Origin: Spongospora subterranea f. sp. subterranea
Taxonomy: Eukaryota; Endomyxa: Phytomyxea; Phytomyxea; Plasmodiophorida
Direction: 5' to 3'
Length of the DNA stretch: 40,925 nucleotides
NCBI GenBank assembly: GCA_049724395.1
Contig: JAUGWO010000264.1
Coordinates: 1 to 40,925, forward strand
The position numbers and the translations under genes were made by a program. This document shows, in pieces, positions 10,059 through 19,149 of the stretch; within the stretch, counting starts at the first letter, position 1, and each line of letters starts with the position of its first letter. The notes beneath the pieces were generated by a model. That model made no database searches and was not told the DNA's origin. It was given only the letters and a program-made list of their open reading frames with translations.

Positions 10059-12116
10059 ATGCCACAATCATCGAAACAAAAACGACACCTCAAACGATGT
10101 CGACAACACAGGAACGCGATCGTAGTTTCTCCATCCCCAACGGACGAAGCAGATGATTCGTATCCGCGTCTCGAAGACGATAGTGTTGATATCTCCGACG
10201 ACGATTACTTATTGAATAGTGAGGATGACAACATGATTGACGAACAGATCTTGAAGTCCACAGCAACGCTCTTACAGTGGAAGGCTGGTGCTGGGTCACA
10301 TCTTCGAGCAGTTTATACCGGAGATAGCAGGACAACACTTTGGCGCAAACAAAAAGAAGTGGAAGAAAAGGAAAAAATATTCAAGACCGCTCGTAAAATT
10401 ACTGACTACTTTGCCCCAACGAGCATCATAAATACCGTTCCTGAAGAACCTGCATCAGAACCTGCATCTATCACCCCTGAAAAGGCCCTAAAAATCATAT
10501 CTCAGTTTACTGGCATAACGGCAAACAGATGTGTTGAACGACGACTCCTTGGAGTATCTAAATACGATACGCTGCGATACTTGAGCATCGAGCAATATTT
10601 TATGTTGAGCATGGATGCCGGTAAGAAGATGTCTGCATCCTTAACCGTTGCGAAATCTTTCTTTCGTATTAAAGGACTTCAACATCACGCCAGAAATATT
10701 CGACACTGGGCAGAGTACTTTTTGAAACATCAAACTTTGCCTGAACGCAAGCAAGGGTGCCACATCAAGTATACTTCGCTAATTTTGGATGAGGACATTG
10801 CGAGCAGATGCCGGTCTTGGCTCAGGTCTACAAAAAACGATGCAATATCGGGTTTGACGTTTTCTCGATGGATCAACACGCAGTTGCACATTGATCTGAA
10901 TCTTTGCAACCCCATTGCCATATCAGAGAAAACGTGCCTTCGCTGGCTCAAATTTCTGGGTTATCAATATCGAGAATTGAAAAAAGGATTGTATCATGAT
11001 GGGCACGAACGAAACGACGTAATTCAGTACAGGGAAGCTTTCCTCGATCGAATGGCAATTTATGATCGTCGAATGCCAAAGTATATCGGCGAGGATATGT
11101 TGACGGTAATTGAACCGCAACTTGAAAATGACGAGCGCAGAATTGTTCTGGTGACGCACGACGAATCTTGTTTTAGCGCTCATGAGGGAAAACGCACAAT
11201 TTGGTTTGATCAGGATAACCGACCAATTCGACCCAAGGGTGAAGGAAGGAGCATTATGGTGTCGGAGTTCATCTGTGAATGTCATGGACCGATGAAACTG
11301 ACAGGCAATGATCAAGCAGAAAATCCCCTAGTTCCTACTGAAACTGTGGTTATCATCAAGCCAGGTAAGAACGCGGACGGCTTCTGGACAAACCAAGACC
11401 TGGTCAAACAGATCCAAGAACGAGCAATTCTGATTTTCCGAATTTTGCATCCAAAAAGCAAAATGCTGCTAATGTTCGATAACTGCCAGAACCACCGAGC
11501 ATTGCCGCCTGACGCTCTAAATGCTAAAGTTCTGAACCTGAATGATGGCGGAAAGAACGTAAAACTGCAGCGTCCAGGATGGTTCATGAAACAGGGACAA
11601 CGAGTTGAACAGATGATGCAGACGAATGCGGGAGTCCAGAAAGGGTTGAGAACCATTTTGCAAGAACGTGGCTTGTGGGAAAACTACTTATCTAAAGACT
11701 CAGCCAAATCAGTTCTTGAGCAACAACCGGATTTTCGGGCGCAAAAAGAATGGATCGTCGAAACAGTCGAACAAAATGACGGAATAGTTGACTTCTACCC
11801 GAAATTTCATTGTGAGTTTAACTTTATCGAGATGTATTGGGCTGCGGCCAAGAGTTACACTCGACGCAACTGCACGTACTCTTGGAAAGATTTGCAGATT
11901 GTTGTACCGAAGGCGTTGGAGCAGGTTCCTCTAGGACAAATTCGGCGCTTCGCCCGAAAGTGTTATCGATATATGGACGCTTACCGAATAGTTGACGCTT
12001 ACCGAATAGTTGACGCTTCTGGGAACAGGCTCTCTGTCCGACAAGCAGAATACGCCGTCAAGAAGTACAAACGCCACCGCAGTCTACCAGAATCACTAAT
12101 TGCGCAACTTGATTGA
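10059..12116 (+). CDS. Transposase, DDE superfamily (fungal IS630/Tc1-like, long D-E spacing)
   Basis: 685 residues from the first ATG (MPQSSKQK). The N-terminal ~90 residues are basic then acidic and probably regulatory. A helix-turn-helix-like region lies around 160-300. The catalytic triad is visible as THDESCF (D368), MFDNCQNH (D474) and FNFIEMYW (E591). The conserved PKGEGRSIMVSEF and FYPKFHCEFNFIE blocks recall transposases abundant in basidiomycetes and Glomeromycotina. The 116 residues between the second D and E far exceed the ~34-41 of classical Tc1/mariner. The C-terminus (QIRRFARKCYRYMDAYR) contains an 18-bp tandem duplication at ~11977-12018, giving two copies of DAYRIV. It would excise and integrate the element by binding its terminal repeats. 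Confidence 0.9.
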   Translation: MPQSSKQKRHLKRCRQHRNAIVVSPSPTDEADDSYPRLEDDSVDISDDDYLLNSEDDNMIDEQILKSTATLLQWKAGAGSHLRAVYTGDSRTTLWRKQKEVEEKEKIFKTARKITDYFAPTSIINTVPEEPASEPASITPEKALKIISQFTGITANRCVERRLLGVSKYDTLRYLSIEQYFMLSMDAGKKMSASLTVAKSFFRIKGLQHHARNIRHWAEYFLKHQTLPERKQGCHIKYTSLILDEDIASRCRSWLRSTKNDAISGLTFSRWINTQLHIDLNLCNPIAISEKTCLRWLKFLGYQYRELKKGLYHDGHERNDVIQYREAFLDRMAIYDRRMPKYIGEDMLTVIEPQLENDERRIVLVTHDESCFSAHEGKRTIWFDQDNRPIRPKGEGRSIMVSEFICECHGPMKLTGNDQAENPLVPTETVVIIKPGKNADGFWTNQDLVKQIQERAILIFRILHPKSKMLLMFDNCQNHRALPPDALNAKVLNLNDGGKNVKLQRPGWFMKQGQRVEQMMQTNAGVQKGLRTILQERGLWENYLSKDSAKSVLEQQPDFRAQKEWIVETVEQNDGIVDFYPKFHCEFNFIEMYWAAAKSYTRRNCTYSWKDLQIVVPKALEQVPLGQIRRFARKCYRYMDAYRIVDAYRIVDASGNRLSVRQAEYAVKKYKRHRSLPESLIAQLD

Positions 12117-12204
12117 TTTTGATGTCATTTTCTGCGCGCAGATAAAAACTGCGAGCAATAATACAAAGTGCGTACGCATTTTTTACAAAATCGATTTGAA
12201 ACAA

Positions 12205-12232
12205 TTGTCGAGTTAAGGTGTCCCGTACTGTA
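12205..12232 (-). repeat. Right terminal inverted repeat of the mariner-type element
   Basis: Exact reverse complement of the left end over 28 bp, ending ACTGTA. The 12117-12204 stretch between the stop codon and this repeat is noncoding. Confidence 0.95.
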
Positions 12233-12258
12233 CCACACTAATTTCAGTTATGTCTATT

Positions 12259-12535
12259 AGTATGGTATGGTATACCAAGGGTCGCGGGTTCTTATGGGTC
12301 GGGTAAGCCTGTGTTCTACCAGGTTTTCCCTACTTCCGCCTGGCCGCTACAAGTAGCTTGGGTAGCCAATGAAGGAACCTATTAGACCAGCTGGATTCAG
12401 CAACATAACTTGTCCTACGACCATACCGAATGGGACCTGCCCCCACCCGATTACATTGCCTATCCAGAGTTTTGAGTTTACTGCAAGCAGCTGACTGTTC
12501 CACATTCATTATGGCCATGTGGTCAGACCCAAGTC
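12259..12535 (-). mobile_element. 5'-truncated LINE-A copy (3' UTR only) with target duplications
   Basis: This is the reverse complement of LINE-A 3' UTR (6310-6597), highly similar throughout, with the ATACC tail at 12259-12273. It is flanked by the 9-bp direct repeat ATGTCTATT at 12250-12258 and 12536-12544; similarity extends to 12 bp with one mismatch. This is a typical dead-on-arrival LINE insertion and shows that the family was recently mobile. Confidence 0.93.
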
Positions 12536-12790
12536 ATGTCTATTGCCGGACCTGGCCGTTTAAACGGGCGACCAAATTTTTCTACTAACGATGTCATTAG
12601 TTTGTCAAAAGCGTATGCCCTTGTTTCACAAGATGCTGCTGTTGGAACAGACCAATCGGGTAACGACTTCTGGTGCAAGATTGCCACAGTATATAACGAA
12701 GGATGTGAGGATGGAACACCTGCCCGGAATCAGAGCAGCTTGATGAACCGATTCAAGGCAATAGCTGTTCCTGTAATGATGATATCACAA
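12536..12790 (+). pseudogene. Myb/SANT-like DNA-binding ORF, interrupted on both sides
   Basis: Starts at an ATG (MSIAGPGRLNGRPNFS) that lies within the target duplication of the truncated LINE-A. The sequence ISLSKAYALVSQDAAVGTDQ, then DFWCKIATVYNEGCEDG and RNQSSLMNRFKAI, resembles the trihelix/Myb-SANT proteins carried by PIF/Harbinger-type transposons and related host genes. The expected continuation of the family after NRFKAI is missing because LINE-B's poly(A) end begins at 12793. The ORF is therefore cut off upstream by LINE-A and downstream by LINE-B. Family assignment is by pattern recognition. Confidence 0.6.
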
Positions 12791-12804
12791 TATTTTTTTT
12801 TTTT

Positions 12805-13144
12805 GTGATTGAGTTCAACACATTTGTGTTAGGTCTGTAGTACTCATATCTACTCTAGGGCCAGAAAACGATTGCTCGTCATCTGGGCACAAACTCCTGT
12901 GTTTGTGATAGGAACCTTCGCTATACGTTGCTCAGCATTCTGCTCTACAACAATGGTAGTGTGAGGTTGGGCTGACCCGACTCACTAAAACCCCGAAACC
13001 CATTAGGACACAGGGGAAATTCCTTACGGAACACCATTGCTGCAGGACATGTCGCCTTCATTGCAAGCCAGCTGATTGTTTATAGAGGTTTTCTCCTCTG
13101 GGAGTTTGTCAAGAGGGTTTCTCCTCGCTCTCTTGTATCCGTTA
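12805..13144 (-). repeat. LINE-B 3' UTR
   Basis: Noncoding stretch between the ORF2 stop and the poly(A). The distal part (GTGATTGAGTTCAACACATT and TTAGGTCTGTAGTACTCATA) recurs in diverged form at 39.1-39.25 kb, marking the 3' end of another family member. Confidence 0.8.
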
Positions 13145-13465
13145 TCAAATAAAACATCCTCTTTGTCTTGCTTTGTTCAATATTCGATTCATTTCTGCTG
13201 AATGTGTCCATAGTGCTGTCTCGAAGCCAGTCCCTAATTTGCCAAAGTCATCTCTGCTGTTCTGTAACTTGCTCTGTAGGGCTGCGCAGTGTAGTACTTG
13301 GTGTTCAACAGTCTCTATATGTTCATTACAGTGTCGGCATACGTCACTCACTTCTATTCCTAGATTCTTCAGATGTTGTCGGGCACAAGAGTGTCCTGTT
13401 CGTGCTCGATTTAGTTCAGGCTGGGGCCAGCTGGCTTTGTCATAGGTGTTGGCTTGTCTCTTCAT
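13145..13465 (-). CDS. LINE-B ORF2 C-terminal Cys/His domain (partial frame)
   Basis: 106 codons ending KARQRGCFI. They contain NRARTGHSCARQHLKNLGIE and CRHCNEHIETVEHQVLHC, a CxxC...H...HxxxxC motif typical of the extreme C-terminus of RNase H-bearing LINE proteins. It is separated from the RNase H frame by a frame change at 13.47-13.61 kb. Confidence 0.75.
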   Translation of the reverse strand: MKRQANTYDKASWPQPELNRARTGHSCARQHLKNLGIEVSDVCRHCNEHIETVEHQVLHCAALQSKLQNSRDDFGKLGTGFETALWTHSAEMNRILNKARQRGCFI

Positions 13466-13610
13466 GTAGGGTGTCCTAACCGGATACCCAACGAATCCAC
13501 TTGTTTTGACACTTCTTTCAATATATTGGTCCCGATTTTGGTTTTCCGTCTTCTCAATTGTAGTTTAAACGATGACAGGAACGGATCATGATCTATATCA
13601 TGTCCTGTTT

Positions 13611-14243
13611 CTATAGCTTGTTTAGCGATTTCGTCGATTTCTTCGCTCCTTCCAATGCTGATTGTTTTTGAATCGTGTGGTCTACAGGTTCATTCTTATC
13701 CATGTCTGGTACATGGCTAGGAATAAATTGTATTTCAACTTGGTTCTCGTTGGTTAGCTCTGCCATTTTTTTAGCACATTCGGCAACGACGGCGTTAACT
13801 CTTCTTGGCTTTGTCGGTAGAGATTTTAGCTGGTTCATGCATGACAGGGAATCTGTCATAATATGAATTGTTGTGCCTCGATAATCTTGATTAATAGCTA
13901 TGTCCAATCCAATGTTCAATGCGATAATCTCACATTCGTACGAGGACGTCACTTTCGGTCCTAATTTGACTGTTGATTCGATCTCCTCTGCCTCTATTTC
14001 GGGGTTTTCGTTCCTTTTGCGATTGTCGATTAGAAGTGCTGCTGCACCTCCACCTTGATCGCGTTTGAAACTTCCATCCGTCCACAGCTCGATGTCTGGG
14101 CTCTTTGGTAATAGTTTTCCTTGTTTGTGTTTCTTGATCGCTTTTCTCCTATTTGATGTGTGTAATCTAATCTTATATAGTCCCTCTAGGTTGTCTGGTG
14201 ATATTTCTGTTTTCGCATGAATGTTCTCGAATCCATCTGGCAC
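13611..14243 (-). CDS. LINE-B ORF2 RNase H domain (partial frame)
   Basis: 210 codons. The motifs IELWTDGSFKRDQGGGAAAL (D), SSYECEIIALNIGLDIAI (E), IHIMTDSLSCMNQLKSL (D) and VEIQFIPSHVPD (SH before the last acidic position) give all the main RNase H1-type active-site blocks in order. The domain degrades the RNA strand of the RNA-DNA hybrid in family members. The frame ends with residues (KKSTKSLNKL) that are no longer RNase H-like, so decay begins near 13650. Confidence 0.82.
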   Translation of the reverse strand: MPDGFENIHAKTEISPDNLEGLYKIRLHTSNRRKAIKKHKQGKLLPKSPDIELWTDGSFKRDQGGGAAALLIDNRKRNENPEIEAEEIESTVKLGPKVTSSYECEIIALNIGLDIAINQDYRGTTIHIMTDSLSCMNQLKSLPTKPRRVNAVVAECAKKMAELTNENQVEIQFIPSHVPDMDKNEPVDHTIQKQSALEGAKKSTKSLNKL

Positions 14244-15533
14244 TCTCTCGCTGAGTGCTTTCCAGACTTCTCCAAGTGGTGTCCATCCATCTCCTTCTCC
14301 ATTCTGTGTATTCTCTGCCTAATAATGTCCCATTGCCCTGAGCAGCGAGTACTGTCATTGTTGTTTCTGTGATGATTTCATCTCTCAGTAATGGGAATCC
14401 TGATATTGCATGTAATATAGGGATTGGTGTTGATTTGAAACACCCTGTATATGTTCTCATATAGTCCTGATATGCTGTCTCAATGGGTCGCAATGTCCTA
14501 CTCATGTTCTTGTTGATTTCTCCTGCCAACCAGGGTAGGTAATAGTTCAGTTTCCCTCCTATAAATCCTCTAGATATCTGTTGATATGTTCTGTATGGTA
14601 TCCGGTATTTTCTCATTTCTCGTACCAGTTTACATCTTCTCCTGATATCGTTGGCCACTTCTGTCATTTGAATTGTGAAAGTTGAGTGGTTATTTTCGTT
14701 ATTGGCGTTTAGCGTTGCGCCGAGATATTGCACTGTTTTTGTTGTCTGGATCGTTTGTCCATTTATAGTTAATTTGTCTGCGGGTGAGTATTCATTGAAT
14801 AGAATGTTTGTTTTGAGCCATTGGATTTTGATCCTGCTGTCTTTACACCATTGCTGTAGTTTGATGCTATCACTTCTCAATTTTGTGAGTACTTCCTGTT
14901 TTGTGTCTCCAATAGCCCATTGTGTTGTGTCATCCACATACACATTACTGTTATTAGTCTCTAAAGGGGCGTCATATATGTAGATTATCCACAGCAACAC
15001 ACTTATACTGGATCCCTGTGGAATACCATTCTCCTTTCTATGTAATTTCGACGAGGTGTTTCTATAATTCACCTCAAATATTCTGTTTGTTAACCAATCA
15101 GTAATCAGTAATATCAGATATGGATCTATCCCCATTCTCCTCATTTTCTGAATTAGCAGTGTTCGTTGCACTCTATCGAATGCCTTCATGAAGTCGTATA
15201 CAATCATGGCGAATTGTTGATCTTTTGCCGCCGCTAATCCTGCATTATGTAGCAGTCTTAACAATGCATGGGTTGTGCTGTGTGCTGGCCGACAACCATG
15301 ATTGGTTATCGGGTATGTGCTCGCTCGCGAGTTGTCTTGTTCTATGTTCAATTATTCCTTCCACAATCTTTGCTTTTTTTGACAATAATGATATCGGTCG
15401 ATATTCTCCTGGTTTCGCTTTCGGTATTGGCCGTATTTTGGCGATCTACATTTCCTGTGGAAAGCACCCAATGTCGATGATGTCGGAATTGATTGCTTTC
15501 AGGAATGTGTCCTTGATTATGTGATTTGTGCAC
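14173..15533 (-). CDS. LINE-B ORF2 reverse transcriptase domain (partial frame)
   Basis: The main frame (14173-15351) contains NHGCRPAHSTTHALLRLLHN, IVYDFMKAFDRVQRTLL (motif A), GIPQGSSISVLLWIIYI (motif B), SNVYVDDTTQWAIGD (motif C, catalytic YVDD) and the thumb region YQDYMRTYTGCFKSTPIP. The preceding finger motifs are in another frame between 15351 and 15533, so there is at least one frame change there. Catalytic residues are intact. It overlaps the RNase H frame by ~70 bp in a different frame, another sign of a small shift. Confidence 0.85.
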
Positions 15534-16903
15534 ATATGTTTAATCAAACTGTTGGGGATTCCGTCTATTCCTCCAGCAGATTTGCTGTTGGCTTTTTTAA
15601 CTGCTCTTTCCAGCTCTCTCATTGTAATATTTGTTGTTGGTTTTTCCAGTCGTTCTTTCAATAATTCTGCCAGTAGTAGCTCGTGCTCTGATTTTTCTAT
15701 TTCAGTCAGTTCGAGATCTGTTGAGCTATAAATTTCTTCAAATCTCGAGGCGATGTTCTCCACTTCTTCTTTCGCTTCATTGGTGATGGTTTCGTATTTC
15801 TTTCTTCGTTTGTTTGTTTGTGGGCTGATCTGTTTTATCAGGCTCCAGATTTGTGCTCCTGTCTTATCCTCACATGCTCTTTTGACCATTTTTGTTAAAT
15901 GTTTGTTTTTGGCTTTTACATATTGTTTCCTTAATTCGATCGCCGCTTTGTTTAGTGCTTCTTTTCTCTTTGTAATTTGTGTTTCGGTTGTTTTTGAGCT
16001 TATCGCTGTGAGCAATTTGCGTCTGAATTTGTTTCTTAGTTTGAGTGCCGCCTTCAGGTGTTTGTTCCAGAACCTGCACCTGGTCACTCTAACGTATCGA
16101 TGTTTAATGCTTTGTTGTAGCATTGCAGTGAATCTGGACAGTCCCATAGCATGATCTGATTGGTTTTTTATCGCTGTCTCTAGTGCCTTTGCTGTTGATC
16201 TGTTGTCAAGTTTTTTTACTCTTTTTCTATCAATCGGTAATTTGTTTTTCGTTGTTCCTCTAATGCTGGTTTCGATTGTCGTAGGCAGATGATCGCTGCT
16301 CAATACTGTGTGGACTTTGAAAGTCACAATCTGTTTTGCCATTTTCCTATTCGCCAGTGTGACATCTTATGTGTTGTTCTCTCTGGTTGGTATTTCAGGA
16401 TTGTTAATAATTTTAAACTGGTCTAGTATTCCGTCTAGGTATGTGTGGTTTTCTGCATGATTTGAGCCAAATCTCTTATCTCTGGTATTTAGGTCTCCTG
16501 TAATGAGAATTGACTCGGTTTTTGTTTCTGCGAAGATTTCGACCTGCTTCCAATATGCTCTTCTAGTTTGTCTGTTTATATCAGGTGGGATATATGTGTG
16601 TATCAGTATCATTTCGTCGTACTTTAACAAATTGTGTTGTAATGGCGAAATTTGTCCAAAACATTGAATTGCCGGTGGATGTCATTTTTCTATTTTGACT
16701 TGTTCTCGCCAAAATATTCCTGATTGTGTATATCGATCATCACATTCGTAGTGTGGAAATCCATGAATATTACGGCGATGTTTCAGCTCTGAAACACAGA
16801 TTACATCTCTTAGGTGTTGATTTGCAAAGTATGCCAATTCGGTTGCCTTCTCCTCGCTTAATGAACATGCGTTCCATTGTGCTATAATCAGATGTCTTAT
16901 CAT
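15446..16903 (-). CDS. LINE-B ORF2 N-terminus: APE endonuclease and linker (three partial frames)
   Basis: ORF2 starts at ATG 16903 (MIRHLIIAQWNACSLSEEKA). Endonuclease motifs follow in two frames: QWNACS and CVSELKHRR, then IHTYIPPD and LITGDLNTRDKRFGSN (16367-16630). The final SSDHLP block and the basic linker lie in 15446-16342, running on to KKANSKSAGGIDGIPNSLIK, the start of RT. Two frame changes separate these parts. The motif set is the same as in LINE-A. Confidence 0.8.
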
Positions 16904-18126
16904 TTCTTACTTGTTTCGCTTCAACATTAAGCCTCGCAAAACATTGTGGTATTTTCATTTGTCTTTTTTGCTTGGTGGAGGCATTGTTGTTAGACCATGC
17001 TTTGGCGGTCCTTATCTTTTCAAGTTTTTGTAGCATTTCTTCTTTGTCCGTTTGTTCATTGTCTTTTTTTCCAATGTTACTGGAAATGTTGACTTTGCTC
17101 TTAGTCAACAAATGGTATTGATCTAAAAGTTGAATTGATTCATTCTCTCTAGTTATCAGATGTTGTGGATCTCTGGTGGTGGTGACGCTTGTGACAATCA
17201 TGCTAAGCTTTTCCAGTTTTTGCTGTAATTCGTTGGTCCTTAATGATGTAATTGGTGTTTCAGTTGTGTTGGTCAATGATTCGTTGTCAGTTATTTTTAA
17301 TGAGACCTGTTTCGGTCCATTTACTGTCCGATATTGTTGTTTCCCAATGTAATTGTTAACGTATTTCTCACATTGGTCATGTGTTGTTGTACCGTTACTA
17401 TCGATCAGACTGTCTTCATCAATTGGAAATAACGTCCCATAATGATCCAGTCTACTATGTCCCATCGGTGTTGATGGTTTTCCATTCATGTGGGGCAAGA
17501 CATATATCGTACTCTTCCAATTAACGCTGTCTCGTAATTTCGGAAAAGACGATTCTATCCATTTCTGTATATTTGTGGTCAGAGATTTTGTTGCCTGACT
17601 GATTATGATTATGTTGATCTTATACATAACCGCTGCTATTGTTAATTCGAACAATCCAGCCCATTGCCGGTCCTGTTCCATTAGTCGAGATATTCATCAC
17701 GAGTAAAATTTTCATTGTTGGGTACTGATCCGGCGTAGTTCAATATTTTTGTCGCTATGGTTCTTCCCTGGTTTGGGTCTCTGGCAAAGTCACATATGTC
17801 TCTACGTAATTGCAGTACAGTCATTTCTGGTATTGCTCCTGACGTTCGAATTGCTTCGAATGCACAGTTGCCTATACCTATTACGTCTTAAATATATATT
17901 TGTTGTTATCAATTGTAAGGCTACATGTGGTATGTAATCCGGTGCTATGTCCTCCTGTTCTTTGCTTCTTCCAGTATATTGGCTTTTCTATTTTCCGAAA
18001 ATTGTACATTTCCCAGTTCGTATTAGTAAACTCTTCCAGATTCCTATGAATAGCCCATTGCCACCATATAAAAATATCCAATCTCCAATAAATTGACATC
18101 AAATGACAATATATCGTTATGTTCAT
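16770..18126 (-). CDS. LINE-B ORF1 with OTU-like cysteine protease domain (broken)
   Basis: Three consecutive minus-strand frames carry one apparent domain. 17881-18126 is an N-terminal Trp/Lys-rich segment. 17690-17880 contains IGNCAFEAI, matching the OTU Cys box (G-N-C-x-F-x-A; Cys codon 17864-17866), followed by TVLQLRRDICDFA. 16770-17681 gives DRQWAGLFELTIAAVMYKIN, matching the W-G-x-x-E-L-x-x-A-A OTU segment, and DHYGTLFPI (His codon 17442-17444) as the catalytic His. OTU proteases are deubiquitinases; OTU domains are known in a few LINE groups such as Dualen. Downstream comes a charged, Gln/Lys-rich tail. The end overlaps ORF2 by ~134 bp in another frame. Two breaks separate the frames. 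Confidence 0.72.
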
Positions 18127-18200
18127 TTGCTGATAAATCAGCTGTGTTCGATCCCAGTGATTTACATAACTTTTGATGGTTATGTAAAGCCACCAATGTC

Positions 18201-18747
18201 TTCAAAAGGAAAAACGGGGTGAGCGTATAAAAAATGGGGAACACCTCCTGGATTTTTGCTGCTTTGTCGCATTGTGTGACCATTCCAATCATCGTAAATT
18301 TGGTGTAAAGTTTCTTCAATCAAATCACCGAAAACAAATAGCTGCATCTCAACTCGTAGTCATCGTCCGCTTTATAAAGACAGTTGACCTCGAGGGTTTT
18401 GGAGAAGTCGATTCAGAATTGAACACCACCAGCATGCATTTGATTCCACCAGGATTCAATCCGCTGATGCCGATGTGCAATCGAAGGATTGTGTCTGGGA
18501 ACCAGATACGATGGCAATGTGAGTAGTTCTCCACAGTGACCAGGAATTATCAATAACGTCGAACGAATCTCTAAAGACAATTCTTTCAGCGCTTCATTAC
18601 TTCACGACGGAATATCATCACCTTAAACCAATTCATCGGATATCACGTTGTGTTTTAATATTTCGTTGTTTCAAATATCCTGATTTGTCACATTATCTCA
18701 AACAAACGTGACGAGGAATATAAACAATAAATATTTCATGTCCCTTA
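18201..18747. other. No recognisable gene
   Basis: Short open frames on both strands lack recognisable motifs. The left part may be LINE-B 5' UTR and the right part 3' flank of the secreted-protein gene. The uninterrupted + frame at 18272-18526 was not recognised. Confidence 0.4.
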
Positions 18748-18751
18748 TAAT

Positions 18752-18786
18752 ATACCAGATCCGATCATGGACTGTTCGCCGTTGCC
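18752..18786. repeat. 35-bp block shared with 20443-20477
   Basis: ATACCAGATCCGATC(A/T)TGGACTGTTCGCCGTT(G/T)CC occurs here and at 20443-20477 with two differences. It lies downstream of the two paralogous minus-strand gene ends, so it is probably shared 3' gene or flank sequence from a tandem duplication. Confidence 0.8.
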
Positions 18787-18872
18787 GCTTTGAACTTGAT
18801 TGCCAGTGAGAGGTTGGTAGTTCTAACACTGTTGAGAACGGTTATCACGTTCATGTTGGTCAATAGCGGGAG

Positions 18873-19149
18873 AAGACCATTAACAGCACAATCCCAGATA
18901 GTTATGGTCATTGAGATCTGTTGGGAATATCATAACAGGTGACACACTAACACAAAGCGGCGTTAGGTTCTTAGATATTGCCAGATAGGAGATAGACTCA
19001 ATGATCGATTGAAGTGGAACGATGATGAAACTCTGTCGATCTGGATATTGCTGTTCTGATCATAAAACCCTAATGTAATCATTAAGACCATTAACAGCAC
19101 AATCCCAGATAGTTATGGTCATTGAGATCTGTTGGGAATATCATAACAG
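18873..19149. repeat. Identical 66-bp direct repeat, 211 bp apart
   Basis: 18873-18938 and 19084-19149 are identical over 66 bp (starting AAGACCATTAACAGCACAAT, ending AATATCATAACAG). The right copy contains the last codons of the secreted-protein gene (minus strand ...DLNDHNYLGLCC). A partial, diverged relative lies near 20605-20640. Confidence 0.93.

Larger units (their letters stand above)
9661..12232 (+). mobile_element. Tc1/mariner-superfamily DNA transposon, whole-looking
   Basis: The left terminal repeat (9661-9688, TACAGTACGGGACACC...) and right terminal repeat (12205-12232, ...GGTGTCCCGTACTGTA) are perfect 28-bp inverted repeats if the flanking TA on each side is included. TA at both ends is the expected target duplication of this superfamily. 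Between them lies one uninterrupted transposase ORF. Total length is about 2.57 kb. The perfect end repeats and open ORF suggest recent activity. It sits in the minus-strand MULE/USP fossil, so it is younger than that element. Confidence 0.93.
12793..18200 (-). mobile_element. LINE-B: near full-length decayed non-LTR retrotransposon with OTU domain
   Basis: Minus-strand element with, in order, ORF1 bearing an OTU-like protease domain, APE endonuclease, reverse transcriptase with intact YVDD, RNase H, a C-terminal Cys/His motif, a 3' UTR, and a poly(A) tail seen as the 12-T run at 12793-12804. It is related to LINE-A in ORF2 (shared motifs throughout) but differs in tail and in ORF1. There are frame changes in ORF1 and ORF2, so it is not autonomous. 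The 5' end is uncertain (18.13-18.3 kb) and no second target duplication was found. A more decayed relative lies at 39.1-40.7 kb. Confidence 0.88.

Noticed and set aside
15753-16154. 133-codon plus-strand hydrophobic frame
   Set aside because: Antisense of the Lys-rich LINE-B linker; apparent membrane segments are a by-product of AAA/AAG codons read in reverse.
18140-18170. TTCGATCCC resembling a tRNA T-arm
   Set aside because: No A box, acceptor stem or anticodon arm at the right distances; no tRNA could be folded around it.
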